Below are positions 1 to 9,104 of a DNA stretch of 64,000 bases, in pieces. Made by a program: the position numbers and the translations under genes. The notes under the pieces were generated by a model. That model saw only the letters and a list, made by a program, of their open reading frames with translations, was not told the origin of the DNA and made no database searches. Origin of the DNA: Parasphingorhabdus litoris DSM 22379 (lineage in GTDB: Bacteria; Pseudomonadota; Alphaproteobacteria; Sphingomonadales; Sphingomonadaceae). Numbering within the stretch: position 1 is the first letter of the stretch; the number at the start of each line of letters is the position of its first letter. The stretch is from positions 930,001-994,000 of the forward strand of contig NZ_CP086727.1 of assembly GCF_020906275.1 (NCBI RefSeq), given 5' to 3'.

Positions 1-900
1 GTCCCATTGCGCGTTCACCAACAGAGGTGGCCGATCTTCACCACCCCATGATGGCTGTAAATCATAGGTTGCTGGTCGAAAAGCCCAGCTAGCACCTTCT
101 TTTTCATCACCCTTTATTTCGCCAATATAGGCAGCGCTGGAAAAATTGTAGGCGCCGGAGCCACAAGACATCAAAACTAATGCGCGGTAGCGACCGTCCT
201 TTTGACCCAGTGGAAAAATTTGGTCCTCAATCAAGCCGAATCTACTGTCTTTGCAAGGTGAATTCTCAACCAGATCAACTATTTCACTTGTTGCGGGAAT
301 TCGTTGTGCGGGTGCCCATGGTTGAACCGAAACAACAGGGAAATGTTTTTCAACAGGCCTGTAACTTCGACGTCCTTTGGCAATTAATGCCGTCGGTGTG
401 CGGGTTCTTTTCTGTTGCTGATCGATATAGCGCAAGGCAGCTGTCGAGCCTGACAGGGATATTTTCTTGAGACTATCCCCATTTGCGGCTTGTACTTCCA
501 ATTTTTGACCGCGTGCGATCGCAATAGTTAGTTTCTTGGCATTGTCACCAACAATCTGAATGGGATCATCTTGCTCGACCATTTTTCCGCTATTTACGAC
601 TTTGCCGTCAATAACTATTCGATAGCCTTCAATATCGGCTACCTGCAACGGGGCCTGCACCGTCAATTTATCATCAACTCCGGCTGCGCGGCTGATGATG
701 ATCGGTCCGCCCCATTCCTCAAAGCCTTTTTCAACATCAAAGACCAGTGAGATCGCTTCACAATCACCGTGATTGTCACAACCTACAGTCCAGTCTTTAA
801 AGACTTTAACTTCACCCGGCACGGGAATGGGTTGCTCATCGCTGGCCGTTGTGGTGGCTGCAAGGGCCAGCAGGGCCATAGTGGAAATAATAGGGGACAT
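1..900 (-). CDS. DUF1176 domain protein, 3' end outside the window
   Basis: Reading the minus strand from the ATG at 900-898 gives an open frame of 300 codons without a stop to base 1, so the C-terminus is missing. The N-terminus (about residues 1-20, MSPIISTMALLALAATTTAS) looks like a signal peptide. It is followed by a segment VFKDWTVGCDNHGDCEAISL typical of the DUF1176 family of periplasmic proteins, with paired cysteines. Later residues (SCGSGAYNFSSAAYI) also fit this family. The function of the family is unknown. It is divergent from the 3-hydroxyacyl-CoA dehydrogenase gene, with 91 bp between the starts. Confidence 0.8.
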   Translation of the reverse strand, partial: MSPIISTMALLALAATTTASDEQPIPVPGEVKVFKDWTVGCDNHGDCEAISLVFDVEKGFEEWGGPIIISRAAGVDDKLTVQAPLQVADIEGYRIVIDGKVVNSGKMVEQDDPIQIVGDNAKKLTIAIARGQKLEVQAANGDSLKKISLSGSTAALRYIDQQQKRTRTPTALIAKGRRSYRPVEKHFPVVSVQPWAPAQRIPATSEIVDLVENSPCKDSRFGLIEDQIFPLGQKDGRYRALVLMSCGSGAYNFSSAAYIGEIKGDEKEGASWAFRPATYDLQPSWGGEDRPPLLVNAQWD

Positions 901-991
901 ATTTGTAATCTAGCCAGTTTGCTCGACAATCGCTAGTGCCTTGTTACATCAGCATTAACATGCAGGTTATGATGAGAAAAAGGGACAATCA

Positions 992-1861
992 ATGAAATCA
1001 ATCGGCATTATCGGATCAGGTCAAATGGGTGCAGGTATTGCGCAAGTTTCTGCGCAGGCAGGATATCACGTATATTTGTCCGACATGAACCAGGAAATCG
1101 CCGAAAAGGCCAAGGCTGGAATTGCTAAGCAATTGTCGCGACTGGTTGAAAAAGAAAAAATTGCCCAGCAGGCAGCTCAAACCGCTCTCGACCGGATAGA
1201 AACAATTGGCTCACTGGATCCCATGGCCAGTGCCGATATAATCATTGAAGCTGCTACCGAGCGGGAAGATATCAAACGCCAGATTTTTGGAGCCGCTTCG
1301 GAGGTTCTGGGCCATCAAGCATTATTGGCCACGAACACATCTTCGATATCCATTACTCGGCTGGCGCAGGCGGTCAAAGACCCTTCCCGATTCATTGGCG
1401 TACATTTTTTCAATCCGGTTCCCTTGATGGGCCTAGTCGAAGTTATTCGTGGCCTGGCGACTAGCGACCAAAGTGTTGCCATGGCCAACAGCTATGTCAA
1501 AGCGCTTGGAAAACAAGCCGTTTTGGCGAAAGATTCTCCCTGTTTCGTGGTCAACAGGATATTGCTTCCCATGCTCAATGAGGCATTTTTTGCATTGGGT
1601 GAGGGTACAGCATCGATGGAAGATATTGATCGCGGTGTGCAGCTAGGTCTTGGTCATCCCATGGGGCCTATCACCTTGGCCGATATGATTGGGCTAGATA
1701 CTTTGCTGGAAATATTGCGCGTGCTGCAAAATGATTTTGGCGATCCGAAATACCGACCCGCACCGATATTGCTTAAATATGTTGAAGCAGGTTGGCTCGG
1801 TCGGAAAACCGGTAAGGGTTTTTATGACTATTCGGGTGAGGTGCCGGTGCCTACAATGTAA
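992..1861 (+). CDS. 3-hydroxyacyl-CoA (3-hydroxybutyryl-CoA) dehydrogenase
   Basis: 289 aa, the usual length for monofunctional Hbd/PaaH/FadB2-type enzymes, which oxidise a 3-hydroxyacyl-CoA to 3-ketoacyl-CoA with NAD+. The Rossmann motif GSGQMG is at residues 8-13 and an Asp that would select NAD is at 31. The active-site histidine is in [17 protein letters not shown] (H138), and the C-terminal domain ends with the family signature [11 protein letters not shown]. An AAGGGA ribosome site precedes the ATG. It opens a same-strand run with the epoxide hydrolase and the ABC transporter. The substrate (butyrate, phenylacetate or fatty acid intermediates) cannot be told from sequence. Confidence 0.93.
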   Translation: MKSIGIIGSGQMGAGIAQVSAQAGYHVYLSDMNQEIAEKAKAGIAKQLSRLVEKEKIAQQAAQTALDRIETIGSLDPMASADIIIEAATEREDIKRQIFGAASEVLGHQALLATNTSSISITRLAQAVKDPSRFIGVHFFNPVPLMGLVEVIRGLATSDQSVAMANSYVKALGKQAVLAKDSPCFVVNRILLPMLNEAFFALGEGTASMEDIDRGVQLGLGHPMGPITLADMIGLDTLLEILRVLQNDFGDPKYRPAPILLKYVEAGWLGRKTGKGFYDYSGEVPVPTM

Positions 1862-1898
1862 CCCGACGATAGTAGCTGGATGAAATGGAGGCGGTGCG

Positions 1899-3044
1899 AT
1901 GAGCGATGAAATCAGGGATTTCCAGGTTGATATTCCGCAATCGGCCTTGGATGATTTGCAAGCCCGATTGGCGCTCACACGCTGGCCCGACCCGGAACCT
2001 GTGGACGATTGGTCCCAGGGCATTCCCTTGGCTTATATTCAGCAAGTGACTGATTACTGGCGAGAAAAATATGATTGGCGGCGCTGTGAAGCGGCCTTGA
2101 ATCAATATCCGCATCACATGACGGAAATTGATGGTGTGGATATTCATTTCATGCATATCCGGTCACCCGAGGCTGATGCACGACCGCTGATCATGACGCA
2201 TGGCTGGCCGGGCTCGATTGTCGAATTTATGGACGTGATTGGCCCGCTGACGGATCCGGTGGCGCATGGCGGTGATGAGAAAGATGCCTATCATCTCGTT
2301 GTTCCTTCGCTGCCTGGCTATGGATTTTCGGGCAAACCGACCGAAACCGGATGGGGGGCGGAGAAGATCGCGCGCGCTTGGGATGTGTTGATGACACGGC
2401 TGGGCTATAATCGCTATTTTGCGCAAGGCGGCGATTGGGGGGCACTAGTGACCTCTGCCATCGGGGTGGAAAATCTTGGATCTTGTGCCGGCATCCATAT
2501 CAACCTCGTCGTGGTGGGGACGCCGCCTGAAGAGGTGATGAAAAGCCCGACACCAGAAGAACAGGCGTCGCTTGCGCGGTTCACGGAATATCAAACGCAA
2601 GGCGGCGGTTACGCAGAAATCCAGCGTACCAAACCGCAAACATTAGGTTACGGCCTGGCTGACTCGCCCGTGGGCCAGTTGGCTTGGGTGTTAGAGAAAT
2701 TTCAGGGTTGGTCCGACGGCGCGATGACACCCGATGACAGTTTTGATCGCGACCGGCTGCTCGATAACATCATGCTCTACTGGCTCAATAATGCCGGGGC
2801 GTCCTCGGCGCGTCTCTATCGCGAGAGCTTTGGCAATCCCAATGTCGATCCTGTCGATCTCGCTACAGGATGCAGTATTTTCCCCAATGAGATAATGGCG
2901 CCGTCCCGTCGCTGGGCGGAGCAGCGATTCAAGAATCTCAAATATTGGGGTGAAGCTGAAAAAGGTGGTCATTTCGCTGCGATGGAAGTGCCGGAATTGT
3001 TTATCAACGAAGTGCGCGGCTGTTTTGGCCAGATGGAACTGTAA
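1899..3044 (+). CDS. Epoxide hydrolase (EHN domain, alpha/beta hydrolase)
   Basis: 381 aa. The N-terminal part (from DFQVDIPQSALDDLQARL) is an epoxide hydrolase N-terminal (EHN) domain, followed by an alpha/beta hydrolase core with the oxyanion motif HGWPGS at 101-106. The nucleophile is D179 in GGDWGA and the probable catalytic histidine is H358 in GGHFAAMEVPE. Members open epoxides to diols by way of an ester intermediate. A GGAGG site sits seven bases before the ATG; the start is 37 bp after the dehydrogenase stop, and the next gene starts 6 bp after this stop, so it is probably in one transcript with both. The natural substrate is unknown. Confidence 0.92.
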   Translation: MSDEIRDFQVDIPQSALDDLQARLALTRWPDPEPVDDWSQGIPLAYIQQVTDYWREKYDWRRCEAALNQYPHHMTEIDGVDIHFMHIRSPEADARPLIMTHGWPGSIVEFMDVIGPLTDPVAHGGDEKDAYHLVVPSLPGYGFSGKPTETGWGAEKIARAWDVLMTRLGYNRYFAQGGDWGALVTSAIGVENLGSCAGIHINLVVVGTPPEEVMKSPTPEEQASLARFTEYQTQGGGYAEIQRTKPQTLGYGLADSPVGQLAWVLEKFQGWSDGAMTPDDSFDRDRLLDNIMLYWLNNAGASSARLYRESFGNPNVDPVDLATGCSIFPNEIMAPSRRWAEQRFKNLKYWGEAEKGGHFAAMEVPELFINEVRGCFGQMEL

Positions 3045-3050
3045 CACCTC

Positions 3051-3971
3051 ATGCTAGCGCTGGTCGCAAGGCGGTTAATGACAGCGATCCCGACGCTGCT
3101 TGCGATTATATTGGCTTCTTTTTTTCTGATGAGATTGGCCCCTGGCGGACCGTTTGATGGGGAGCGGCCGTTACCACCTGAAACCCAGGCGGCCTTGCAA
3201 ACCACCTACGGCCTGGACAAACCGCTTTGGGAACAGGCCTGGATGTACATCTCGCGATTGGTACAGGGCGATTTCGGGCCGTCCTTGGTGTATCGGGATT
3301 TTACGGTTTCTGAGTTGGTGGCGCAGGGATTGCTGATTTCGTTGACCCTTGGTGGTTTGGCGATAGCTTTGGCTTTGTTGATTGGGATTTCCGCTGGTCT
3401 GTTCGCCGCGGTTCGAGCCGGAAAAGCGGCGGACAAACTAATCATGATGTTCGCGACTGTTGCAACAGCTTTACCCACGTTTGTAACCGGGCCGGCACTG
3501 GCCCTGTTTTTTGGGCTTTGGCTTGGGCTGTTGCCGGTTTCTGGTATAGGAGAAGGCTGGTCTTGGCTTATCTTACCGGTTGTAGCTTTGGCACTCCCGG
3601 TGTCCGGCGCTATTGCGAAATTGACCCGAGCTGGCCTCGCGACTGTCTTGAAACAGGATCATATTCGCACCGCGAGAGCGCGAGGTTTGTCGGAAACAAA
3701 GATCCTTTTCAAACACGGCTTGCGCCCGGCGTTGGTGCCGGTGGCCAGCTATCTCGGGCCGGCAGCAGCTGGTCTGCTCACCGGAGCGGTAGTTGTCGAA
3801 ACCGTATTCGGCCTGCCGGGATTGGGCCGCTATTTTGTTCAGGGAGCGCTCAACCGGGACTATCCACTGGTTCTTGGCGTGGTGACGCTTTACGCCTCCC
3901 TGATCATTGCGTTTAACCTCTTTGCCGATCTCATCTACGGTTGGCTTGATCCGCGGATGCGGGAAGGATGA
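3051..3971 (+). CDS. ABC transporter permease, OppB/DppB type
   Basis: 306 aa inner-membrane permease with about six hydrophobic segments. The N-terminus carries the family pattern RLAPGGPFDGERPLPPE followed by a TYGLDKPLW stretch, as in OppB/DppB. The cytoplasmic coupling loop (EAA-like) is in the HIRTARARGLSETKILFKHGL region, residues about 204-224. It forms a transporter with the next permease and the double ATPase. No substrate-binding protein gene is next to it. The start lies 6 bp after the epoxide hydrolase stop without a clear ribosome site, which suggests translational coupling. Confidence 0.93.
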   Translation: MLALVARRLMTAIPTLLAIILASFFLMRLAPGGPFDGERPLPPETQAALQTTYGLDKPLWEQAWMYISRLVQGDFGPSLVYRDFTVSELVAQGLLISLTLGGLAIALALLIGISAGLFAAVRAGKAADKLIMMFATVATALPTFVTGPALALFFGLWLGLLPVSGIGEGWSWLILPVVALALPVSGAIAKLTRAGLATVLKQDHIRTARARGLSETKILFKHGLRPALVPVASYLGPAAAGLLTGAVVVETVFGLPGLGRYFVQGALNRDYPLVLGVVTLYASLIIAFNLFADLIYGWLDPRMREG

Positions 3972-4768
3972 GGGCGCTTTTACATCGCGACCACTGGCCG
4001 CTGTGGGTGGTGTTAACGGTCGTTGCATTGGCGCTGGTCCTGCCACTCGTTTTGCCGTGGACCTATGATCAGATTGATTGGGATGCTGTGCGTGCGCCAG
4101 TCTTTAGTGGGTCCCATATATTTGGCACAGACGAAATAGGCCGTGACCGGCTAGCGCGCTTGGCGGCAGGAACCCGTGTTACTCTGATGGTCGCTGTGGC
4201 AGCTGCTTTGGTATCGCTTATCGTTGGCATAGCTTGGGGCGCAGTTGCTGGTTGGGTCGGCGGCAAGGTAGATGAAGCGATGATGCGGTTTGTTGATGCG
4301 CTTTATGCCTTGCCTTTCATGTTCATCGTTATTCTCCTCATGGTGATATTTGGTCGTTCGATTTTGCTGGTTTTCGTCGGTATCGGATTGGTCGAATGGC
4401 TAACCATGGCGCGTGTGGTGCGCGGACAGGTCATGGCCCTTAAACAGCGCCCGTTCATACTGGCGGCTGAAGCTGCCGGCACGTCGCCATTGGCCATCAT
4501 AATGAAACATGTCTTGCCCAATATTGCTGGCGTCGCGCTGGCCTATCTTATGCTCACAGTGCCGCAAGTGGTGATGGTCGAAAGCTTCCTGTCTTTCCTC
4601 GGTTTGGGCGTTCAGGAACCGCTGACCTCGCTGGGTATATTGGTAAAGGAAGGCGCTGACGACATGGATATGACACCGCTGGGGCTCTTTTTGCCAGGCG
4701 GGTTGCTTGTGTTACTGCTGGTATGCCTCACGATAGAGGGCGAGCGCTTGCGAGACATATACTCATGA
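3968..4768 (+). CDS. ABC transporter permease, OppC/DppC type
   Basis: 266 aa, second permease of the peptide/nickel-type transporter. It has an N-terminal membrane helix (WVVLTVVALALVLPLVLP), a periplasmic segment with HIFGTDEIGRDRLARL (the family's 'GTDxxGRD' signature, residues about 50-65), then a core of helices with an EAA-type loop near MKHVLPNIAG. It overlaps the stop of the upstream permease by 4 bp (ATGA), and its own stop overlaps the ATP-binding gene in the same way, so the three are translationally coupled. Confidence 0.93.
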   Translation: MRALLHRDHWPLWVVLTVVALALVLPLVLPWTYDQIDWDAVRAPVFSGSHIFGTDEIGRDRLARLAAGTRVTLMVAVAAALVSLIVGIAWGAVAGWVGGKVDEAMMRFVDALYALPFMFIVILLMVIFGRSILLVFVGIGLVEWLTMARVVRGQVMALKQRPFILAAEAAGTSPLAIIMKHVLPNIAGVALAYLMLTVPQVVMVESFLSFLGLGVQEPLTSLGILVKEGADDMDMTPLGLFLPGGLLVLLLVCLTIEGERLRDIYS

Positions 4769-6315
4769 GCCTCTATGAGATACGAGATATGGCCATCTCA
4801 ATTGATGGCAAACGGCTCGTCGACAGTGTCAATATCTCGGTTGAAACTGGCAAATGTACAGCGATTATCGGGGCTTCCGGTTCTGGAAAAAGCCTATCCT
4901 GCCTTACGCCTTTTGGTCTTACGCCCGGGGTTACTGATGGTTCCATCAAACTGGACGGGATTGAGCTTAGCGACGCGAGTGCTGATCAAATGCACCACGC
5001 CCGTAGCCGGTTAACCGGATTTGTTTTCCAGCAGTCATTGACCGCGCTGACACCCCATTTGACTATCGGTGCTCAGCTCCAGGAGGCAGCTATACAAGCC
5101 GGTTCATCGCGACAGTCGCGGAATGAATTGGCTGAGAAGCTGAAGCGTGTCGGTTTGTCGCGGGCTGATGAACGACTGGATCAGTTCCCGCACCGGCTTT
5201 CGGGCGGAGAGCGGCAGCGGGTCATGATTGCGGCAGCTATCGCACATCGTCCCAAATTGCTGATAGCAGATGAACCAACCAGCGCCTTGGATGCCAGCTT
5301 GCGCGGGGAGATTATGGCGTTGCTCGATGAATTGCGCGCAGAACAAGGTCTCGCAATGCTGCTCGTTAGCCATGATCTTGCGTCCGTAGAGGGGCATTCC
5401 GATGATCTTGTCGTGATGGAGCAGGGTAGGGTGGTCGAAACCGGTCCCACAACTGCCGTTATCGCCAATCCAAGGCAGGATTATACGCGCCGCTTGATCG
5501 CCGCTACTCCGCGCTTGATGGAGCCGGCGCCCAACCTTCCCAAAACCGGCGATGTATTGATGGAAGCTCATGCCGCTACCGTTATTTTCCCAAAACCTGG
5601 CTGGCGGCGCGGCAAGATAGTGGCTGTTTCTGATGCCAGCCTAACAGTCAGAGAAGGCGAAGCGGTTGCAATTGTCGGAGGCTCTGGTTCGGGCAAATCG
5701 ACATTGGGCAGGGCAATAGCCGGCATTGGCCCGCTGACTGCCGGAACGGTCAAGTGGCAAAATAACATATTGCCTGAACGCCGCGCACGCAGTTTGACGA
5801 TGCGCAGCCTGATTCAACCCGTGTTTCAGGACCCGGTGGCGAGCCTTGATCCACAGTGGAAGGTACGGGACATCATATCGGAGCCGTTAAAGAACTTAAA
5901 ACCGGAATTGATCCCGGCAGATCGTGAGAAGATGGTTGTCAAAGCGTTGGATGACGTGGGCCTTGATACTGGATTTCTTGATCGAAGGCCAAGCAGCTTG
6001 TCTGGCGGGCAGGCACAGCGCGTGGCGATTGCGCGGGCAATAATTGCCAGTCCGCAACTATTGGTTCTCGATGAAGCGACGTCGGCGTTGGATCCATTGG
6101 TTGGATCATCTATTTTGCAATTGCTGGCAGAACTGCAAGAGTCCCGAAAGCTCAGCATAATTTTCATAACGCATGACATCGCTTCGGCGCGGCGGCTTTG
6201 TCACCGCATCATAGTGCTGGATGAGGGACATATTGTTGAAGAGGGCGACTCAGCTCAAGTGATAGGTAGTCCAAACGCCGAAACGACGAAAAAATTGATT
6301 GCCGCAAGCGTGTAG
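4765..6315 (+). CDS. ABC transporter ATP-binding protein, duplicated ATPase (DppD-DppF fusion type)
   Basis: 516 aa from the ATG at 4765, which overlaps the permease stop (ATGA); an upstream in-frame ATG at 4723 lies inside the permease and is less likely. Two complete ATPase halves are visible. The first has Walker A GASGSGKS, signature LSGGERQRV and Walker B LLIADEPTSALD; the second has GGSGSGKST, LSGGQAQRV and LLVLDEATSALD. This is the YejF/GsiA arrangement, which energises Opp-family permeases. The linker between the halves is around residues 250-275. With the two permeases it makes a full membrane complex, but a solute-binding protein must come from elsewhere. Confidence 0.94.
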   Translation: MSLYEIRDMAISIDGKRLVDSVNISVETGKCTAIIGASGSGKSLSCLTPFGLTPGVTDGSIKLDGIELSDASADQMHHARSRLTGFVFQQSLTALTPHLTIGAQLQEAAIQAGSSRQSRNELAEKLKRVGLSRADERLDQFPHRLSGGERQRVMIAAAIAHRPKLLIADEPTSALDASLRGEIMALLDELRAEQGLAMLLVSHDLASVEGHSDDLVVMEQGRVVETGPTTAVIANPRQDYTRRLIAATPRLMEPAPNLPKTGDVLMEAHAATVIFPKPGWRRGKIVAVSDASLTVREGEAVAIVGGSGSGKSTLGRAIAGIGPLTAGTVKWQNNILPERRARSLTMRSLIQPVFQDPVASLDPQWKVRDIISEPLKNLKPELIPADREKMVVKALDDVGLDTGFLDRRPSSLSGGQAQRVAIARAIIASPQLLVLDEATSALDPLVGSSILQLLAELQESRKLSIIFITHDIASARRLCHRIIVLDEGHIVEEGDSAQVIGSPNAETTKKLIAASV

Positions 6316-6325
6316 ACACAAAAAA

Positions 6326-6356
6326 GAAGGCCATTCCATATCCCAGAATGGCCTTC
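6326..6356 (-). terminator. Rho-independent terminator of the TorF porin gene
   Basis: A perfect 11-bp stem (GAAGGCCATTC / GAATGGCCTTC) with a 9-nt loop. On the minus strand it is followed by six T residues, so it terminates the porin gene that ends at 6401. On the plus strand no T-run follows, so it would act only weakly on the ABC operon. Confidence 0.85.
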
Positions 6357-6400
6357 CACATTGTGACGAACCTGTTTGTGAATTCAAAACCCGAATGGGC

Positions 6401-7177
6401 TTAGAAGGCTACGCCCAAAGTAAACACAACAGCACTATCAGTGAAATTGTTGACTGAAGGTGCATCTGTATCTGTGTAGGCTACACTGGCAGTCAGGTTT
6501 TCTGTGATTGCCCAGTCTGCACCCAGTGTCCAATCGATATAGTTATTGTCGCCAATAACGCCGACAGGATTACCTAACGAACCGTCATTGATGCCAATAT
6601 TCGCATTGAGCGAGATCGGCGTGTTTGGAATTCCGCCGGAAACGCCGGTATAGATGTAGACGTTGTCGTCATCGCCAAGGCTGGCCTGAGACCAGGCATA
6701 GGCGATACCGGTGGTGAGCTCGACTGGACCAATGGTTGTCGATACCGAGGCATAAGGTTCGAAATAGTCACTTGGACCAGCCGCTCCGCCTTCGCCATTG
6801 GGATAAACATAGTAGAGCAGGCCAACGTCTAATGTCAGACCATCGGTAACGTCGCCGGACCAGCCGCCGTAAAGGTCAAGCTCGGTGTGGCCAAAGGTCG
6901 CACTGTCTTCGATCGAAGACGCCCATGTGCCAATGTAGAAACCACTTTCATGAGAAACGTCTATACCGCCTTGTACAGCGATATCGCCGTCTGAGAAAGA
7001 CAGACCGCGGAAGCGATAATCAGATGTGATTGCAGCATTACCGGAAATTGTAATTCCGCTGCCTTCAACTTCTTGAGCGAAGGCGGGAGCCGCTGTTGTT
7101 GTAAATAGGATGGCCGAAAGACCGATGATCCCCGATTTAGTTTTTTTGCCAAATGTGGCTTTTGTGGACGTGCGCAT
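6401..7177 (-). CDS. TorF-family putative porin (outer membrane)
   Basis: 258 aa from the ATG at 7177, chosen because AAAGGGA lies just before it; the frame is open further upstream but that extension has no signal-peptide character. Residues 1-35 (ending TAAPAFAQ) form a signal peptide. The mature part begins with GNAAITSDYRFRGLSFSDGD, a signature of the TorF/TIGR02001 barrel family, and contains ELDLYGGWSG and a terminal phenylalanine (LGVAF), the recognition residue for outer-membrane insertion. Alternating hydrophobic beta strands run throughout. Transported substrate unknown. A strong terminator follows. Confidence 0.88.
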   Translation of the reverse strand: MRTSTKATFGKKTKSGIIGLSAILFTTTAAPAFAQEVEGSGITISGNAAITSDYRFRGLSFSDGDIAVQGGIDVSHESGFYIGTWASSIEDSATFGHTELDLYGGWSGDVTDGLTLDVGLLYYVYPNGEGGAAGPSDYFEPYASVSTTIGPVELTTGIAYAWSQASLGDDDNVYIYTGVSGGIPNTPISLNANIGINDGSLGNPVGVIGDNNYIDWTLGADWAITENLTASVAYTDTDAPSVNNFTDSAVVFTLGVAF

Positions 7178-7330
7178 GAAAATCCCTTTCTGGTTGATGC
7201 GTATCGCCCCTCCTGGAATTTGTCCCGGTTGTCTTTTTATTGCGTCAACAAGGCTGACGACAGACAATCTCAAAACATGCAGGAAAAAACTGCATCATAT
7301 TGCTGCGCTGCACAACAGAAAAATGACAGC

Positions 7331-7345
7331 AAATATGACATATTT
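7331..7345. promoter_or_regulatory. Palindrome AAATATG-A-CATATTT in the torF / 129-aa divergent region
   Basis: Two 7-bp arms around a single central base lie 154 bp upstream of the porin start and 70 bp upstream of the plus-strand hypothetical gene. A second small hairpin (TGTGGC / GCCACA, 7352-7369) follows at once. It could be an operator for either gene; no known regulator motif is recognised. Confidence 0.3.
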
Positions 7346-7414
7346 TGATAGTGTGGCAATCAAGCCACAGTAAGGTAGAAGACCGTAATTCTGCGTGTTT
7401 AGGGCTTATTAACC

Positions 7415-7804
7415 ATGAGCTTATATCGCGGTGTGATGTCAAAGATTGATTCCATTGAAAAAGCAAATGGCGAGGGAGATCCCTTTGCCGAGAGCTTTGC
7501 GCGGCTAAAAGCGGTCGAGTCGGTTGCCGGTTTGGTGGCCAATATGGCTGGGCGAGAAGAGGGTGTTTCATTCACTGTTTCGGACCCTATTGTTATGGAA
7601 TCTGCCTATCGGGATAGTTTCCCGATGACCCAGAAGCGGTTTGACCGTGGATGTGATGATTTGGCTGTTATGGCACAGACGGGCGCCAAAGCTTTGTTGC
7701 AGCTAAATTCAGCCGGTCGCAATCGTGTCGATATTGCGGCTCAGCGCCTCATGCGCGAAATCCAGATGACTGGTCGCCGGACGCTCGACTTGCTTCAAAA
7801 ATAA
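7415..7804 (+). CDS. Conserved hypothetical protein, 129 aa
   Basis: A small soluble, mostly helical protein with no signal peptide or membrane segment. The middle is hydrophobic-helical (AVESVAGLVANMAG) and the C-terminal half is rich in Arg, Gln and Leu (QRLMREIQMTGRRTLDLLQK). I do not recognise the family. An alternative ATG is at 7436 (MSKIDSIEK); an AGGG precedes the 7415 start at a workable distance. It stands alone between the divergent porin gene and the convergent MscS gene, whose stop is 4 bp away. Confidence 0.65.
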   Translation: MSLYRGVMSKIDSIEKANGEGDPFAESFARLKAVESVAGLVANMAGREEGVSFTVSDPIVMESAYRDSFPMTQKRFDRGCDDLAVMAQTGAKALLQLNSAGRNRVDIAAQRLMREIQMTGRRTLDLLQK

Positions 7805-7808
7805 ACCG

Positions 7809-9104
7809 TCATTCGGCCGAAAGCTTTACTGTCCCTTTATCCGGCAGTGACTTGATATGGACGTCGCGCTGCGGGAACGGAATTTCGACATCATGTTCTT
7901 TGAACAAATCCCAAACCCGTTTCAATACGGCTGCCTTGAAATTGCCAACGCCTGATTCCGGATCTTTGATCCAGCATCTGATTTCAAAATTCACACTGTT
8001 GTCACCAAATTCCAGCATCCAGACCACCGGCTTTGGGTGATTAAGCACGCGCGGGACATCGACGCAGGCTTGTTTCATCAATTCAATAACCTGATCCATA
8101 TCGCTGTCATAAGAGACACCGACTGGAATGCTGATCCGCACATTTTTGTTGGAATATGACCAGTTTTCAACTTCCTGGGTCATCAGGTTTTCGTTGGGAA
8201 TCAGATGTTCTTTCCCTTCGCGGGTAAGGACCGAAACCGCACGCACACCGATTTTATTGACCCAACCAAAGCTGTCACCAACGGCAATCACATCGCCGGG
8301 TTTGATCGAACGATCCATCAGCAAAATGATCCCGGCGATCAAGTTACCAATTGTCTTCTGCATCCCGAAACCAATAGCCAAACCAAAGGCGCCGGAGAAA
8401 ACTGCTAGGGCAGTGAGATCAATCCCGAGAACATCGAGGCCGAGGATGAAGGCCGCACCCAAAATCGCAACCGTCGCAAGCTTCTGACCCAGCACCTTTT
8501 GCGCACCGTCCAGCTGGCTGTTCGCGATCACGTGACCAACCAGTTTCAGCAACACGCGCGCAATCGCGAGCAATATGACCGCGGTCATGATCGTGGTGAC
8601 AACGGCCAATAGCGAAATGCGATTAGTACCGACATCGAGACCGACCCGTTCCAGCGCAATAGTAATACGGTCAATATTGCCCACCAAACCGAGGGCGGCC
8701 GTAATGAAAACTGTGAGCCCCATGACCGTCCCCAGCCAATCAGGCATTCGCACGCCGCGGATCAGGTCATTGGTGAATAGGCCCATGGTGATAGCGATGG
8801 TCAAGGCAAAGACCACCTGAGGGATAAGCTGCCAATCCCATATCGACAGAAAAAAGCCGGATAATATGAAGGTTGTGGCACGCCGCGTCATGTCACGGAT
8901 GCGCCTTCCTGCTAGGTCACTTTCATAGCCGGCTCGAGTTTCCCAAATGTGGCGTAGTTTTGGACCGATATACTTGCTGAGGAACCAGCCGGACAAAAGC
9001 GCCAGCGCAACCAGGCTCACGGCGACCGCGCTTTCTATATATTGCACATTGCGCGGCGTATCCGGCGCTAGAGATTCAATGTAACCAAGAATGTCTTGCA
9101 TCAT
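7809..9104 (-). CDS. Small-conductance mechanosensitive channel, MscS family
   Basis: 431 aa inner-membrane protein with five to six hydrophobic helices in the first 260 residues. The pore helix is glycine/alanine-rich (AVFSGAFGLAIGFGMQKTIGNL), followed by the cytoplasmic beta domain with DRSIKPGDVIAVGDSFGWV and IPNENLMTQEVENWS, all typical of MscS. It releases solutes on hypo-osmotic shock. Its ATG overlaps the stop of the upstream metC gene by 4 bp, so it is probably translated from the same mRNA, an unusual pairing with no obvious functional link. Confidence 0.93.
   Translation of the reverse strand: MMQDILGYIESLAPDTPRNVQYIESAVAVSLVALALLSGWFLSKYIGPKLRHIWETRAGYESDLAGRRIRDMTRRATTFILSGFFLSIWDWQLIPQVVFALTIAITMGLFTNDLIRGVRMPDWLGTVMGLTVFITAALGLVGNIDRITIALERVGLDVGTNRISLLAVVTTIMTAVILLAIARVLLKLVGHVIANSQLDGAQKVLGQKLATVAILGAAFILGLDVLGIDLTALAVFSGAFGLAIGFGMQKTIGNLIAGIILLMDRSIKPGDVIAVGDSFGWVNKIGVRAVSVLTREGKEHLIPNENLMTQEVENWSYSNKNVRISIPVGVSYDSDMDQVIELMKQACVDVPRVLNHPKPVVWMLEFGDNSVNFEIRCWIKDPESGVGNFKAAVLKRVWDLFKEHDVEIPFPQRDVHIKSLPDKGTVKLSAE

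Noticed and set aside
180..470. 96-aa plus-strand frame at the left edge
   Set aside because: It is antisense to the DUF1176 frame, which has a signal peptide and recognisable motif.
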